The translations under genes and the position numbers were made by a program. Shown piece by piece: positions 34,001-42,602 of a stretch of 42,787 nt of DNA. The stretch covers positions 1 through 42,787 of the forward strand of contig CAZMNY010000057.1 in the NCBI GenBank assembly GCA_964567745.1. The letters are read 5' to 3'. The DNA comes from CAZMNY01 sp964567745 (lineage in GTDB: Bacteria > Planctomycetota > Planctomycetia > Pirellulales > Pirellulaceae). The notes beneath the pieces are model-generated. The model saw nothing but the letters and a program-made list of their open reading frames with translations. It had not been told where the DNA came from and searched no databases. The first letter of the stretch is position 1. Each line of letters starts with the position of its first letter.

Positions 34001-34840
34001 GCGCCAATCGCCTGCGGCTGCACCTTTGACTGCCTTGGCGTAACTCGCACCAATGTCATATGCCGACGACGATTCTCGCTGCACTTGCTTTCGCAACGAC
34101 ATGATGAGGTCTCGCGAGTCGGCAAGCGTTTTTCCAATCGTTGAGTCTTCCGCGTCCGCCTGCGCAATAAGATGCCGCGCGACAACCGACGCATTGTTGG
34201 GCGCTAATTCATACGCTCGCTTTATCGCCGGCGCCTGCTCCCTTTCTCGAAAATCCGGATCGTAGGCGCCGTCCGCAAGTTCGTAGATCATGAACGGAAA
34301 GACAACGTTCTCGGGATCGCTCGACTGAGCAGCCTTGAGCAAATCCAAAACCATGATGTCTCGTTCGAGCGAAGCAGGGACGCCGCTTTCCGCGTGGAGC
34401 AAAAAGCTAGCTCTCAAGAACAGTGAAACCGGAGAACGTTCCTCGAAGTCCATCAATTCGATTGAAGCCTTGTCCGCTGCGAGTTGATAATTGTATTTCT
34501 TTTCCTCAGCGTCAGGATCGCCTTTGTCAAATTCGATATTGAGGGCCAGCAGCTTCGCGATCACGTCGTTGCGATGCGGAAGGCGCTCGTTGGGGAATCG
34601 GGCCGCGAGCTTCTCAAACGCCGAGTAGGTCTCTTCGATGCCGTCAAATGGAAAGTTCTCCAGTAGCGCAATCGCGTTACGCAATTCCGTCTGCAAGGCA
34701 AGGTAGTCGTCGGCCGACAGTCGTGTGACCTTGTCCGCTACGACGTCGCTACGGTTGCGGCTCACCCAAAAAGCGATGGCAGCGCATAACATCACAGCCA
34801 AGAACACAATGAGGAATATGCGATTTCGGCTAGAACTCAT
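31097..34840 (-). CDS. Giant FG-GAP/ASPIC-UnbV-like exported protein
   Basis: A 1247-residue protein. An N-terminal anchor or uncleaved signal (about residues 8-25) is followed by ~300 helical residues that may be TPR-like. A beta-propeller region (about 345-735) has degenerate FG-GAP loops (DIDHDADLD, DWDRDVDVD, DFDNDGAID, DVDGDGDLD). The first loop near 406 (DLDADD) is interrupted by a ~40-residue Ala/Pro/Asp-rich insert before CYDADVDIAIYG. An ASPIC/UnbV-like segment (about 733-803) precedes a ~440-residue C-terminal part with LYTWDGEQYVFHTDCLWAAPLG. That part I cannot assign. It shares domain content with the coupled FG-GAP protein at 24665-26512 and may work with it. The start ATG has only a weak GGGC upstream. 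Confidence 0.85.
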   Translation of the reverse strand: MSSSRNRIFLIVFLAVMLCAAIAFWVSRNRSDVVADKVTRLSADDYLALQTELRNAIALLENFPFDGIEETYSAFEKLAARFPNERLPHRNDVIAKLLALNIEFDKGDPDAEEKKYNYQLAADKASIELMDFEERSPVSLFLRASFLLHAESGVPASLERDIMVLDLLKAAQSSDPENVVFPFMIYELADGAYDPDFREREQAPAIKRAYELAPNNASVVARHLIAQADAEDSTIGKTLADSRDLIMSLRKQVQRESSSAYDIGASYAKAVKGAAAGDWRSVRRGVNELNNRIKSQEVVKRDLGMASPHALEFVDYQFSSNIVATGDVEESLSAVEVTWRELALRAESKGPVVDTAIVDFTLDGEMELIVLTPSSLTVLKRESATQWRTLLTTPTHPGAVGLLIADLDADDKGADASDAENAGATRPAPPSAMKAPSSHRDEADSPGCYDADVDIAIYGDSGVELWRNVLDPNSGTRSLKQVAQNDAEWSTIGKATAAAFVDIDHDADLDIVVAGKNGVSIWSSQGAAIMQYYRLDEWSTLPPADVEFTSIRAVDWDRDVDVDLLLASPDGKTKGVLVNLRHARFAWTPLGETWSAMGNVNSIIPIEADGNVSWDAACAGPDGVKVVLTTTAVAGRNQFLREMQIDSAPSTGVRSLDFDNDGAIDLVSWNDHTVRLHRGLGNGDFAEAETIVKEGDNFSGLREVAAADVDGDGDLDLAIASSGGVAIFANEGGNKNHWVAIRARGQEDNHGRANYSGVGSLIELRSDARYQAHVVDSQVAHFGIGNAESASLARIIWTNGMPQDIIEPQGDVMLCEPMILKGSCPYLYTWDGEQYVFHTDCLWAAPLGMQVAEGVLAPTRPWEYLKIPGEKLKAKDGMYSIQLTEELWEIAYFDELNLIAVDHPADVDVFSNEKVGPPAIAKFKIHTVQNRRHPVSARDQRGRNILPTLLKADDRFVKAFDRKIYQGRTTRHYIELDLGDLKQPTNVKLFLRGWLRPTDTSLNVAFSQNDHVDAPEFPSVWVPDAAGKWQRTQPFMGFPGGKTKTIVVDLSQSFLSDDFRVRIESTAEVYWDNAFFTVDEKDAEFETTSMPVHSADLHYRGFSQRISQPHNAPYRYDYEFLTTHPVWPPVQGKFTRYGAVRSLLTSSDDQMVVLGAGDEMTVQFVVPVEPVRPGWKRDFMLHCVGFDKDADLNTVHGQSTGPLPYRAMTVYPYDREDGPQGAEYERYLNEFQTRQQNMARFWRRLAN

Positions 34841-34873
34841 GGTTGCCCGATGGGTGGAAGTGAGGCTTTTGAG

Positions 34874-35143
34874 TCAACGCATTAGACGGTGCTCGAATTG
34901 AAAACACGCACCGTGACTTTGCGTCGCCGACACTCGGCGAACAAAGTGCGTTGGTATTCTAGCCGGGATTCTTGAAAACCGAAGTCCCGAGTCGTAATTC
35001 GTCGGGGGCGATTCACGGATCCCCATCGACTGACTGGTCAACCAGTAAATGACGAGCGTTCTCGGGGTCAGGCCCGAACGCTGAAACTTCGCCACGCACG
35101 CTTTCCACTGCGCCACCTTCGCCGGATCTGATCGTCGCGCCAT
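34874..35143 (-). pseudogene. Remnant of an IS66-type accessory gene (TnpA-like)
   Basis: From the ATG at 35143 the frame reads MARRSDPAKVAQWKACVAKF and then QRSGLT, which matches the start of planctomycete IS66-family accessory proteins that usually continue with an 'AxFCxxxGVS' helix-turn-helix. Here the match stops after about 26 residues and the remaining frame shows no similarity. A good ribosome site (GGAGG, 5 bases before ATG) is kept. No TnpB or transposase follows. I read this as the stranded end of an IS66 element. The rest of the 34841-35285 gap holds nothing else I can name. Confidence 0.55.
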
Positions 35144-35285
35144 CGTCACCTCCAGACTTGAGAGTTCACCCAAAACCCTCAGCTTAGCGACGATGTCAAC
35201 AACGGCTCTGGTGGGCGCTTACGCATTGCCGCGACTTGACGTCAGTTCCACTCTCGGCGGCGACAGAGTCCGCAAGCAGGCACCA

Positions 35286-37763
35286 TTAGTGGTTGAGAAA
35301 GAACTCACGGCTATTGAGCAGAGCCCAGCAGAGATCCTCCAGGCCCTCCTGCCGGTTCGCCCCAGCCGCGATGACCTCGTGCGCGCCCTTTCGTTCTTCG
35401 TCGGACGGACGTCGGGCAAAAGCGGCAAGGAAAAGCGAATCGACAGCCAGTTCGTCATCAGGCTGCTCTTTGGCAAGCTTGGCGACGACACCGTTCTTGT
35501 CCGCGATTTTCTTGCTGACAAGATCTCCATTTAGAATGTGCAGCACCTGGGCCAGATTGGGCGACGACGTTCGCTCACATTCACAAGTGATGACCCGCTT
35601 GGGCCGCCCCATTGTGTCGAGAAAAAATGAGGGGAAGTTGGGGTCGGGCAATTCAATGGCGCGAGTGCCCGTTGGAATCCCCGTAAACTTCTCACCTACG
35701 CCGCAGACGCTGTTGATCGCGTCAAGCAGGACTTCGGCAGGCAAACGCCGAATGTTGTAGTGGGTGTGAAATTTTTCATGCTTCGCGTTCTCCGGCAACG
35801 GCTCCGACTCCAACCGATAGGACGTCGATGTCATGATGGCTCGCATCAGCTTGCGCAAATCGAAACCGCTCTCGACCAAGTGTTGAGCCAATGCGTCGAG
35901 CAACTCCGGGTTGGATGGGGGATTCGTTTCGCGCATGTCGTCGATTGGTTCGACGAGACCGACGCCCATCAAGTATCCCCAGTAGCGGTTGGCGATATTT
36001 CGCGCGAACAACTTGTTATCAGGGGAGGTAAGCCAATCGGCGAGTGGCCGACGCAAGTCGCGATGGTTCGCATCGTCGACCGATTCGCCGCGCAAGAACG
36101 TCGGCTTCATCGTTTTGCGCGAGCGAGGGTGTCGAATGCTACCCGAGCGTTTGACCATCACGACGGTGTCGCCGCCAAGGGCGCCAAAGTCAGCACTGCT
36201 CTTCGAACCCACGCGGGTAAAGAACGCAGCCAATCCGTAATAGTCAGCCTGACTGTACACTTCGAACGGATGATGGTGGCACTTCGCGCATTGCAATCGT
36301 ATACCTAAGAACGTCTGCGCCGTTGCCTCAGCCAATTCGTCTGGTTTGTTGGTCACCTTAAAAAAGTTCGCCGGGCCCGACTCAAATACGGAGCCCTGAG
36401 CCGTGATCATTTCTCGAACAAATTGATCAACGGGCTTGTTGGCCCTCATCGAGTTTCGAATCCAGTTGTAGAGCGCCCACATGCCTCCATCGCCGAGCTT
36501 GTTGCGGTTGTTGCGAATCAAGTCGCCCCATTTCAATGTCCAATAGGCGCTCCAAGATTCGACGTACGCATCTTTTTTTGGATCGCCCGTCAAACCCAGT
36601 AGCGAGTCCACTAGGGCCTCGTGTTTGTTCGCCTCCTTGGACGAGACAAATTGGTCAACTTCTTCTGCTGATGGGAGCGTGCCAATCGCATCGAGGAACG
36701 CGCGACGAATAAAAACTTCATCTGAGCATTCCGTCGACGGCCGCAATCCAAGCTGTTTCCAGCGAACCATCACATGCTCGTCGACGAAATTCCTGGGACG
36801 GAAACTTGAAAGATCGACTTGTTCGGCGAACGGTACGATCACATTGGAAACTTTCGCTTGCCCCATGAATCGAATCATCACCGCCGACTGCCCGGCTTGG
36901 CGAGCTGTGATCAAACCGAGATGGCTTACGTCGCCCACAGCTCCCAGCATGTCGTATTGGGCCACATGGGTGACGTCGCGAATTCGATCATTGGAATAGA
37001 CCGCCGTGACTCGAAGTTGTTGAGCTTGTCCGGGCTGATAGACGCGCGAGGCCGGTTCGACAAGCAGTTCTTTTACTGTTGGTTCATTTTTCTGGGTGCC
37101 AGCCGCGCCCTCGCTGACCCAATTGAGGAGCAAATTGTGGGCGAACGAATCGATTTCCATTCGGCGCCCGCCGCCATGAGCGGCCTGCCCCGTCGGCTTC
37201 GTTAGCAAGAGGCTGCTCGCGGGATCGATTCTAGAAATTCGCCGTGCAAATGAGTCGCGAGTGATCGGGGCGTGATCCTGTTCCGGCGCGTAACCGAATA
37301 GCGACAACTTGAATCCGCCTTTGCCAAACTGCGACGCGTGGCAGGCGCCACCGTTACATCCCGCTCGATTCAGAATCGGAATCACGTCGTTTTCAAACGA
37401 GACGGCCGTGTCGTCAAACTCGCTAACGAGTATTTTCACTTGCTGTACAGAATCGCCATTCTTGACCGAAATCTTCGCCTCGCCGTTCCCTCGCGGCGTC
37501 ACTTCGCCTTCGGGTGAAACGCTCGCGATCGAGTCGGCCGAACTGGTGTACTCTACCGACCTGGTGACGTCGTCTTGCTCACCGGCTTTTGAAGAAGAAA
37601 CGGTGATCCGCATGCGATCGTGACGACCAATCAAGTGCGCCGATGCAGGGGAAACGTTCCAATCCGCCGCGTTGGCCCTAACGCTAGAGACGACAACGAC
37701 AGTCAGCGACAAGATTAACGCGATCGCGCGAATTGGACTGACTCGAGCCAACTGTTGGTGCAT
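35286..37763 (-). CDS. Secreted DUF1549/DUF1553 protein with Big_2 domain (PSCyt type)
   Basis: An 825-residue planctomycete-specific exported protein. The signal peptide ends near residue 32 (VRANA-ADW). A bacterial Ig-like (Big_2) domain follows (about 50-115), then a cytochrome-like segment with GCNGGACH (about 135-142). A second Ig-like segment precedes DUF1549 (about 345-550), which contains the haem-type motif CAKCHHHPFE. The C-terminal DUF1553 (about 600-820) has ANRYWGYLMGVGLVEP and TSTSYRLESEP. Such proteins are almost always paired with a DUF1501 protein, as here, divergently across ~356 bases. Function is unproven; links with sulfated polysaccharide use or surface electron transfer have been proposed. 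I chose the ATG at 37763; 37805 would only lengthen the N-region. Confidence 0.9.
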   Translation of the reverse strand: MHQQLARVSPIRAIALILSLTVVVVSSVRANAADWNVSPASAHLIGRHDRMRITVSSSKAGEQDDVTRSVEYTSSADSIASVSPEGEVTPRGNGEAKISVKNGDSVQQVKILVSEFDDTAVSFENDVIPILNRAGCNGGACHASQFGKGGFKLSLFGYAPEQDHAPITRDSFARRISRIDPASSLLLTKPTGQAAHGGGRRMEIDSFAHNLLLNWVSEGAAGTQKNEPTVKELLVEPASRVYQPGQAQQLRVTAVYSNDRIRDVTHVAQYDMLGAVGDVSHLGLITARQAGQSAVMIRFMGQAKVSNVIVPFAEQVDLSSFRPRNFVDEHVMVRWKQLGLRPSTECSDEVFIRRAFLDAIGTLPSAEEVDQFVSSKEANKHEALVDSLLGLTGDPKKDAYVESWSAYWTLKWGDLIRNNRNKLGDGGMWALYNWIRNSMRANKPVDQFVREMITAQGSVFESGPANFFKVTNKPDELAEATAQTFLGIRLQCAKCHHHPFEVYSQADYYGLAAFFTRVGSKSSADFGALGGDTVVMVKRSGSIRHPRSRKTMKPTFLRGESVDDANHRDLRRPLADWLTSPDNKLFARNIANRYWGYLMGVGLVEPIDDMRETNPPSNPELLDALAQHLVESGFDLRKLMRAIMTSTSYRLESEPLPENAKHEKFHTHYNIRRLPAEVLLDAINSVCGVGEKFTGIPTGTRAIELPDPNFPSFFLDTMGRPKRVITCECERTSSPNLAQVLHILNGDLVSKKIADKNGVVAKLAKEQPDDELAVDSLFLAAFARRPSDEERKGAHEVIAAGANRQEGLEDLCWALLNSREFFLNH

Positions 37764-38119
37764 CAATGCACTCCGAATCGCAGGTGTGAGGTCGTGGATC
37801 GTCAAACGATCAGCGAATGGGCGGGAACGCTAGTCGGTCCATCAATGGCGTCCCTTCAAGTATCTCCTTTCGAGACCGCGATTTCAACCGATAAACATCG
37901 ACTGTTGCGTTGGCGAATACATCGAGGACGAGTACACTAAGTGGCTGAAGATGCTGGATTAACGTGCGCGTTTGGGCATCGAGATCGGATCCGACGACGG
38001 TAGATGTTGTCGCGAATTCGGTTCGTCGGCTCGCCCTCCCTCGCGTCGCCATACATGCTTTACCCTCCGCCGCACTCCTTGTTGCGGCCCCCACACCTAC
38101 CATCGAGAAGGAGCCAGGG
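37764..38119. other. Divergent promoter region between the DUF1549 and DUF1501 genes
   Basis: About 356 bases separate the two divergent starts. Only a weak promoter-like pair is visible on the plus strand (TTGGCG at 37910-37915, TACACT at 37933-37938, 17-base spacing, 4/6 matches each). The coding frame of the DUF1501 gene is open from 37964, but without a signal peptide start. No RNA gene or repeat was seen. Confidence 0.35.
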
Positions 38120-39436
38120 ATGCTTCCTTTGTTCCCCGTTAAGAGCGCGGAATGCCAGCGACCTTCGCGGCGGCAATTCTTGCTAAACGTCGGTGCCATT
38201 GCTCCACTCGGACTGACTCTGCCGATGGCTTTGCGAGCCAATGAGCAGACCAGCCGAAGCGACGACCTCAGCTGCATCTTGATTTGGACTCGCGGCGGTA
38301 CAAGCCACCATGACACGTTCGACCCGAAACCGGACGCCGGGGCGGAAGTTCGCGGCGAATTCGGATTCATCGACACGGCATTGCCGGGCGTCAAGTTCAC
38401 AGACCAAGCGCCTACTTTTGCGAAGGAGTTGGGACAGTTTAGTTTGCTACGCAGCTTGAATCCCAAGAATGGCAGCCACGGCACGGCGGACGCCATCATG
38501 ATGTCGGGAAAGAAATTCAATCCCGCGATGACCTTTCCTTGCTTCGGCTCGGTCACCGCGAAGGAACTCGGACCACGCAACACGTTGCCACCGTTTATTC
38601 AACTCGGCACTCAGGTCGACCGGCGATTTGGGGGCGGTCTCGCCGGTTACTTGGGACTGGAATACAACGCATTCGAACTTCCAGGTGATCCAAACTCCGA
38701 CAAGTTTTCGATCCGCGACGTGACTCCGCCCAGCGGCGTGAGCATGGAACGACTGAGTCGCCGCAGGCAAGCGCTCTCCAAGATCAACACCCTTCAGCAG
38801 TCGCTTGAGCAAAAACCAAATCTGCTCGGCGCCGTCGACTCGTATTACGAAAACGCGTTCGCGATGATTACGTCGCCGGAAACGCAGAAGGCATTCGACT
38901 TGAAACAAGAGTCGAATGAGACAAGGGAGAGTTACGGGCGCAATTCATTCGGGCAGAGTTGCTTGCTGGCGCGGCGACTTATCGAATCCGGCGTACGGTT
39001 TGTTACAGTCACGAGCGGCGGCTGGGATACACATCGGGACAATTTCAAGGGCTTGAAGAAATTGATGCCGCCGGTCGACAAGGGATTGCCCGCCTTGGTC
39101 GCCGACCTGCAAGAGCGAGGTTTGGGGAAAAACACTTTGGTCGTTTGGCTGACCGACTTTGGCCGGACGCCCAAGATCAATTCGGCGGCGGGACGCGATC
39201 ACTGGTCATCGGCCGGTTTCGCCATGTTCGCGGGCGGAGGTTGCCCTGGCGGACAGGTGATCGGAGCGACCGATAAAGAAGGCGGCCGTCCAATCGACAA
39301 AGAGTATTACCCGGAAGATATCGCCGCTACGATTTACGAGAAACTGGGTATCTCGCTTGAGACGATCCACGAGACACCCGATGGCCGACCATCGAAACTT
39401 TGCTCTGGGAAAGTGATTCGCGAGTTGATGGGTTAA
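38120..39436 (+). CDS. Tat-exported DUF1501 protein
   Basis: A 438-residue member of DUF1501, a sulfatase/alkaline-phosphatase-fold family abundant in planctomycetes. The N-terminus carries a twin-arginine signal (SRRQFLLNVGAIAPLGLTLP), so it is exported folded. Conserved family segments are LIWTRGGTSHHDTFDPKPDA, NPKNGSHGTADAIMMSG, TVTSGGWDTHRDNF, VVWLTDFGRTPKIN and AGRDHWSSAGFAMFAGGG, whose Asp and His residues probably form a metal site. It is the usual partner of the DUF1549/DUF1553 protein, here encoded divergently. I chose the ATG at 38120 because AAGGAG lies 7 bases upstream and the Tat signal follows. The reaction catalysed is unknown. Confidence 0.9.
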   Translation: MLPLFPVKSAECQRPSRRQFLLNVGAIAPLGLTLPMALRANEQTSRSDDLSCILIWTRGGTSHHDTFDPKPDAGAEVRGEFGFIDTALPGVKFTDQAPTFAKELGQFSLLRSLNPKNGSHGTADAIMMSGKKFNPAMTFPCFGSVTAKELGPRNTLPPFIQLGTQVDRRFGGGLAGYLGLEYNAFELPGDPNSDKFSIRDVTPPSGVSMERLSRRRQALSKINTLQQSLEQKPNLLGAVDSYYENAFAMITSPETQKAFDLKQESNETRESYGRNSFGQSCLLARRLIESGVRFVTVTSGGWDTHRDNFKGLKKLMPPVDKGLPALVADLQERGLGKNTLVVWLTDFGRTPKINSAAGRDHWSSAGFAMFAGGGCPGGQVIGATDKEGGRPIDKEYYPEDIAATIYEKLGISLETIHETPDGRPSKLCSGKVIRELMG

Positions 39437-39563
39437 CCCATCAGCGAAGAGACTCAGGTTTCCGCCCTTGCTGTCTTTGTGCGCCGACCCTCGCCATGAT
39501 GCGCTGACCTGCCGCTTCCGAGTCATATCGCGTGCGACATTTTGAGAAATGCCAGGTAGTCAA

Positions 39564-41705
39564 ATGCCAAGAAATACTGTGAAAAGACCGTTGCGCGTCT
39601 TTCCCTGTTTCATCGTCGCTTCGTTGTTCTTCGCCGTGTTGAGCGGCAGTGTTACGGCGGAAGGAGAAACCAAGATTGGCTTTCGCCAGTTGACGTCGAC
39701 CCATCCGGTGGCTGTCCAGCGCGGCGTACCGAGCGAAGTCAAACTGCGAAGCAATTTCACTCTCGACAATGCCCACTCGGTTCTTTTCGCCCGCCCAGGA
39801 GTCGAAATGAGCTTGGCGGAGACCAAGCCGATCGCGGCGCCTCGGAAAGGCCGCGGATCCAAAGGGACGCCGTTCTTGTTCAAAGTGGCGACGCCTTCAA
39901 ATCAAGAGCCGGGGATCTATGAATTTCGAGTTGCCACGGATCAGGCCGTGTCGAGTTGCGGCCAAATCATGGTGACCGAATACCCGGTTGTCCTCGAAGC
40001 CGACGGCGACAATCAATCGGCCGAACGCGCGCAGCAAGTCGAGGTCCCGATTGCGATCTGTGGCGTTTGTGAGAAATTTGAAGATGTCGATTGTTTTCAG
40101 TTCAGCGGGAAATCGGGCCAAGACCTGACGATTCAGATCTTTGCCCAACGGGTCACCGACAAGATTCACAGCATGGTTGTACGCGGACCTCGAATCTATT
40201 TGATGGACCCGATCTTGACGCTCAAAGGCCCGCAAGGCCAGGTCGTGTCGCAGAACGACAATTTCTTCGGCGGCGATTCTTTAATCGCATGCACGCTGCC
40301 TCAGGACGGCGACTATACGCTTGAAGTTCGCGACGCGCGGTTCGCCGGCGATCCACGTTACAGCTACTGCGTGGAGATTACCGATCGACCGTTCGCATAC
40401 CACGCCTTCCCGATGGCGGTTGAAAGGGGAAATAACGCCAAGCTTCAAGTCGTTGGGCACGCGCTGGGCAAGTTGACGTCCGCCCAGGTATCGACGAAGA
40501 ACGACGCAAAACTCGGCTGGGCGAAGATGTTGCTCTCCACGCCAAACGGAGAGTCGAGTTTTGCCGACATTCGCATCAGCGAAAATCCTCAATTCATGGA
40601 AACAAAGAACAACAATTCAGTCAAACAAGCAGAGGAGATCGACCTGCCGACAGGAGTTAACGGACGGCTCGAGGCGGCGGATGATATCGACTACTTTCAG
40701 TTTGCGGCGAAAAAGGGGGAGAGCTATCGCTTTGCTGTCGAGGCCAGGGAGCACGACTCGCCGATCGACAGTGTTTTGGAGCTTTATGACAGCAAGGGCA
40801 AAATGCTCGTCGAAGCCGACGATCGGGCGATTCCGAAATCGAAAGACAGTGAACTGTTTTGGACGGCAACTGCGGATGGCGATTTCTTCGTTGCGATTCG
40901 CGACTTACATGACCGGGGAGGTGAACGATTCGTCTACCACCTGCAAGCTGAGAAAGCGACGCCCGATTTTCTTCTTACAGGCGAATATTATTACGCCATG
41001 CTCGCCCCCGGCACACGGATGATCTGGTTCGCCAAGATCGTCCGGCGGAACGGCTTTGACGGTGCGGTCGACATTGACGTTGAAGGCTTGCCTTCGGGCG
41101 TTTCTCAAACCCCGGTGACCATGCCGTCGGGAATCGACCAGTGCGCTATCATTCTCACGGCGAACCAAGATGCGAAGATTGGTGCCAGTTTGGTGCGAGT
41201 GGTTGGCCGAGCCACCATTGAGCGGGATGGGAAGCAAGTAGAAATCGTCCGTCGCGGATACGTCACTTGCGAGCAGCAGTCGAGCGGCGGCGGGCAGGCT
41301 CGTTGGCCCATACAGACGCAGATCGTCGGCGTCACAAAGCCACTCGATCTTGTCGAGGTAACGGCGACTCCGGCACAAGTCGAATTGGCGCCTGGGAAAA
41401 CGGCGGAGATTGAAGTCACGATCAAGCGATCTGAGGGCTTCAAAGACGCGGTTTCACTCGATATGGAGTTCAAATACTTCACGACCGTCCTGGGCCGCCA
41501 ACTGCCGCCTGGCGTGACAATGTCTTCCAAGAGCAAAGCGCGACTGACGGGCGACAATCTCGTTGGGCGGATTATTTTGGAAGCCTCGGATAAAGCCAAG
41601 CCTATCGAAAACTATCCGATCGCGGTCGTCGCGCGAGTCTCGATTACATTCTCGATAACGACCAACTACGCATCGACTCCGATCATGCTGACCATCACCA
41701 AGTAG
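39564..41705 (+). CDS. Secreted PPC-domain (pre-peptidase C-terminal) repeat protein
   Basis: A 713-residue exported protein with a signal peptide (about residues 10-33, ending SVTA-EGE). After an Ig-like N-terminal domain come two PPC-type beta domains: one around CEKFEDVDCFQFSGKSGQDL (about 170-285) and one around EAADDIDYFQFAAKKGESY (about 345-455). More Ig-like domains follow. PPC domains are usually found on secreted enzymes and surface proteins, where they are often removed or bind ligands; no catalytic domain is present. It follows the DUF1501 gene on the same strand with a 127-base gap, completing a frequent planctomycete trio. The second ATG (39564) is preferred; the first (39549) adds MPGSQ. 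The decayed gene at 1615-2191 appears to be a relative. Confidence 0.85.
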   Translation: MPRNTVKRPLRVFPCFIVASLFFAVLSGSVTAEGETKIGFRQLTSTHPVAVQRGVPSEVKLRSNFTLDNAHSVLFARPGVEMSLAETKPIAAPRKGRGSKGTPFLFKVATPSNQEPGIYEFRVATDQAVSSCGQIMVTEYPVVLEADGDNQSAERAQQVEVPIAICGVCEKFEDVDCFQFSGKSGQDLTIQIFAQRVTDKIHSMVVRGPRIYLMDPILTLKGPQGQVVSQNDNFFGGDSLIACTLPQDGDYTLEVRDARFAGDPRYSYCVEITDRPFAYHAFPMAVERGNNAKLQVVGHALGKLTSAQVSTKNDAKLGWAKMLLSTPNGESSFADIRISENPQFMETKNNNSVKQAEEIDLPTGVNGRLEAADDIDYFQFAAKKGESYRFAVEAREHDSPIDSVLELYDSKGKMLVEADDRAIPKSKDSELFWTATADGDFFVAIRDLHDRGGERFVYHLQAEKATPDFLLTGEYYYAMLAPGTRMIWFAKIVRRNGFDGAVDIDVEGLPSGVSQTPVTMPSGIDQCAIILTANQDAKIGASLVRVVGRATIERDGKQVEIVRRGYVTCEQQSSGGGQARWPIQTQIVGVTKPLDLVEVTATPAQVELAPGKTAEIEVTIKRSEGFKDAVSLDMEFKYFTTVLGRQLPPGVTMSSKSKARLTGDNLVGRIILEASDKAKPIENYPIAVVARVSITFSITTNYASTPIMLTITK

Positions 41706-41745
41706 CCTCGGACGTTTTCAGCTCGGCAGTGACGAAGTGTTGTCG

Positions 41746-42030
41746 CTAGTACTCGCTCGGCAGAAGAATTGTTGTCGCGGACCGGTCCGCCTCGGTAATA
41801 ATCCAAATACTCAGATCCGCCGTGATTCGATACACCGAGAACAGGCGGTTTCCAGACCGCACGGCCGCCTCGTTGGCCTGTTGATCACTAGCGTCGACAT
41901 CACCCCAATCGCCTGCCGTGTGGCGACGTAGGTACTCAACGGCGCTCCGCCGGTGTTCCTCAAGTAGATCCAGCGACGCAGGGGTCGCGACCACTTGTCC
42001 CAATGTAAATCTTTCCGATGCCGTGTTCAT
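41746..42030 (-). CDS. Small conserved protein of unknown function
   Basis: A 94-residue protein. FTLGQVVATPASLDLLEEH near the start, LRRHTAGDWGDVDASD in the middle and IWIITEADRSATTILLPSEY at the end match a small conserved family that I recall under names such as 'plasmid-related protein'; no function is known. The pattern (TxGA.WG, then VITEADR and TxLLPxEY) is strongly kept, which argues for a real product. It has no membrane segment or signal peptide. I chose the ATG at 42030 because the family begins here; the frame extends to 42057. It lies alone between the PPC gene and the rRNA operon and could be a mobile-element passenger. Confidence 0.75.
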   Translation of the reverse strand: MNTASERFTLGQVVATPASLDLLEEHRRSAVEYLRRHTAGDWGDVDASDQQANEAAVRSGNRLFSVYRITADLSIWIITEADRSATTILLPSEY

Positions 42031-42129
42031 GCGTCTTGTCTCCGAGAGTTCGATCACCTAGAGACAACATCACTTTCTTGGCCTGTAACCCATCAAAACC
42101 TAAGGCCCTTCCGTTCGCGTCCGTGGGAA

Positions 42130-42302
42130 ACTCAGCGTGAATCACCTGTCCTACGGAAGAAAAAAGATGGCACGCGGAGGCGCGGAGTTCGCGAAGACGC
42201 GCACGATTGACCTTTTTCGGGCTCTTCGCGACTCAGCGTGGGCCACCTGTCCTACGGAAGAAAAGAAAGTGGGCACGCGGAGGCTCGGAGTACGCGAAAA
42301 CG
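42130..42302 (+). repeat. Two-copy direct repeat of about 70 bp
   Basis: Copies at 42130-42199 and 42231-42302 share CACCTGTCCTACGGAAGAAAA and GGCACGCGGAGGC.CGGAGT.CGCGAA.ACG with a few substitutions and a two-base length difference. They are 101 bases apart and non-coding in any convincing frame. Similar GCGGAG-rich repeats are scattered through planctomycete genomes; I have no copy count for this one. Confidence 0.8.
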
Positions 42303-42344
42303 ATTGCGTTTGGCCTTCGTCGCTGCTCTGGCGGGGCGCGCACG

Positions 42345-42385
42345 AAAAAGGCCCTTCTTGAAAATTCAAGAAGGGCCTTTTTTTT
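42345..42385. terminator. Bidirectional terminator after the rRNA operon
   Basis: A 15-bp perfect stem (42348-42362 with 42365-42379, core GGCCCTTCTTGAA) has a two-base loop. Five A residues lie before it (a T run on the minus strand) and eight T residues after it on the plus strand, so it can end transcription both ways. It sits 9 bases beyond the 3' end of the 5S gene and would stop the minus-strand rRNA transcript. Confidence 0.85.
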
Positions 42386-42393
42386 GTATGAAA

Positions 42394-42500
42394 CCCGGCG
42401 ATACCTACTTTCACGCTTTTGGCACTATCATCGGCTTGTAATGCTTAACTACTGTGTTCGGGAAGGGAACAGGTGTGGCCATTACAATATGGTCGCCGGG
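42394..42500 (-). rRNA. rrf: 5S ribosomal RNA
   Basis: Read on the minus strand this 107-base stretch begins CCCGGCGACCATATTG and ends GGTATCGCCGGG, the two ends pairing as the terminal 5S stem. The conserved CCTGTTCCCTTCCCGAACAC loop (helix III) and GAAAGTAGGTATC loop are present. It lies about 100 bases downstream of 23S and is followed by a terminator. Confidence 0.95.
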
Positions 42501-42602
42501 AAAAACCGCACGAGGTGGTTAAGCCATCGTGCGGCTGATCTGGTTGTCTGGTAGATGGTAACGTCTCTTGAAAACAGAGACATCGCGGAGAGTGTTGAAT
42601 AT

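Noticed and set aside
42501..42602. tRNA gene in the 23S-5S spacer
   Set aside because: The ~100-base spacer has no tRNA-like T-loop or acceptor stem.
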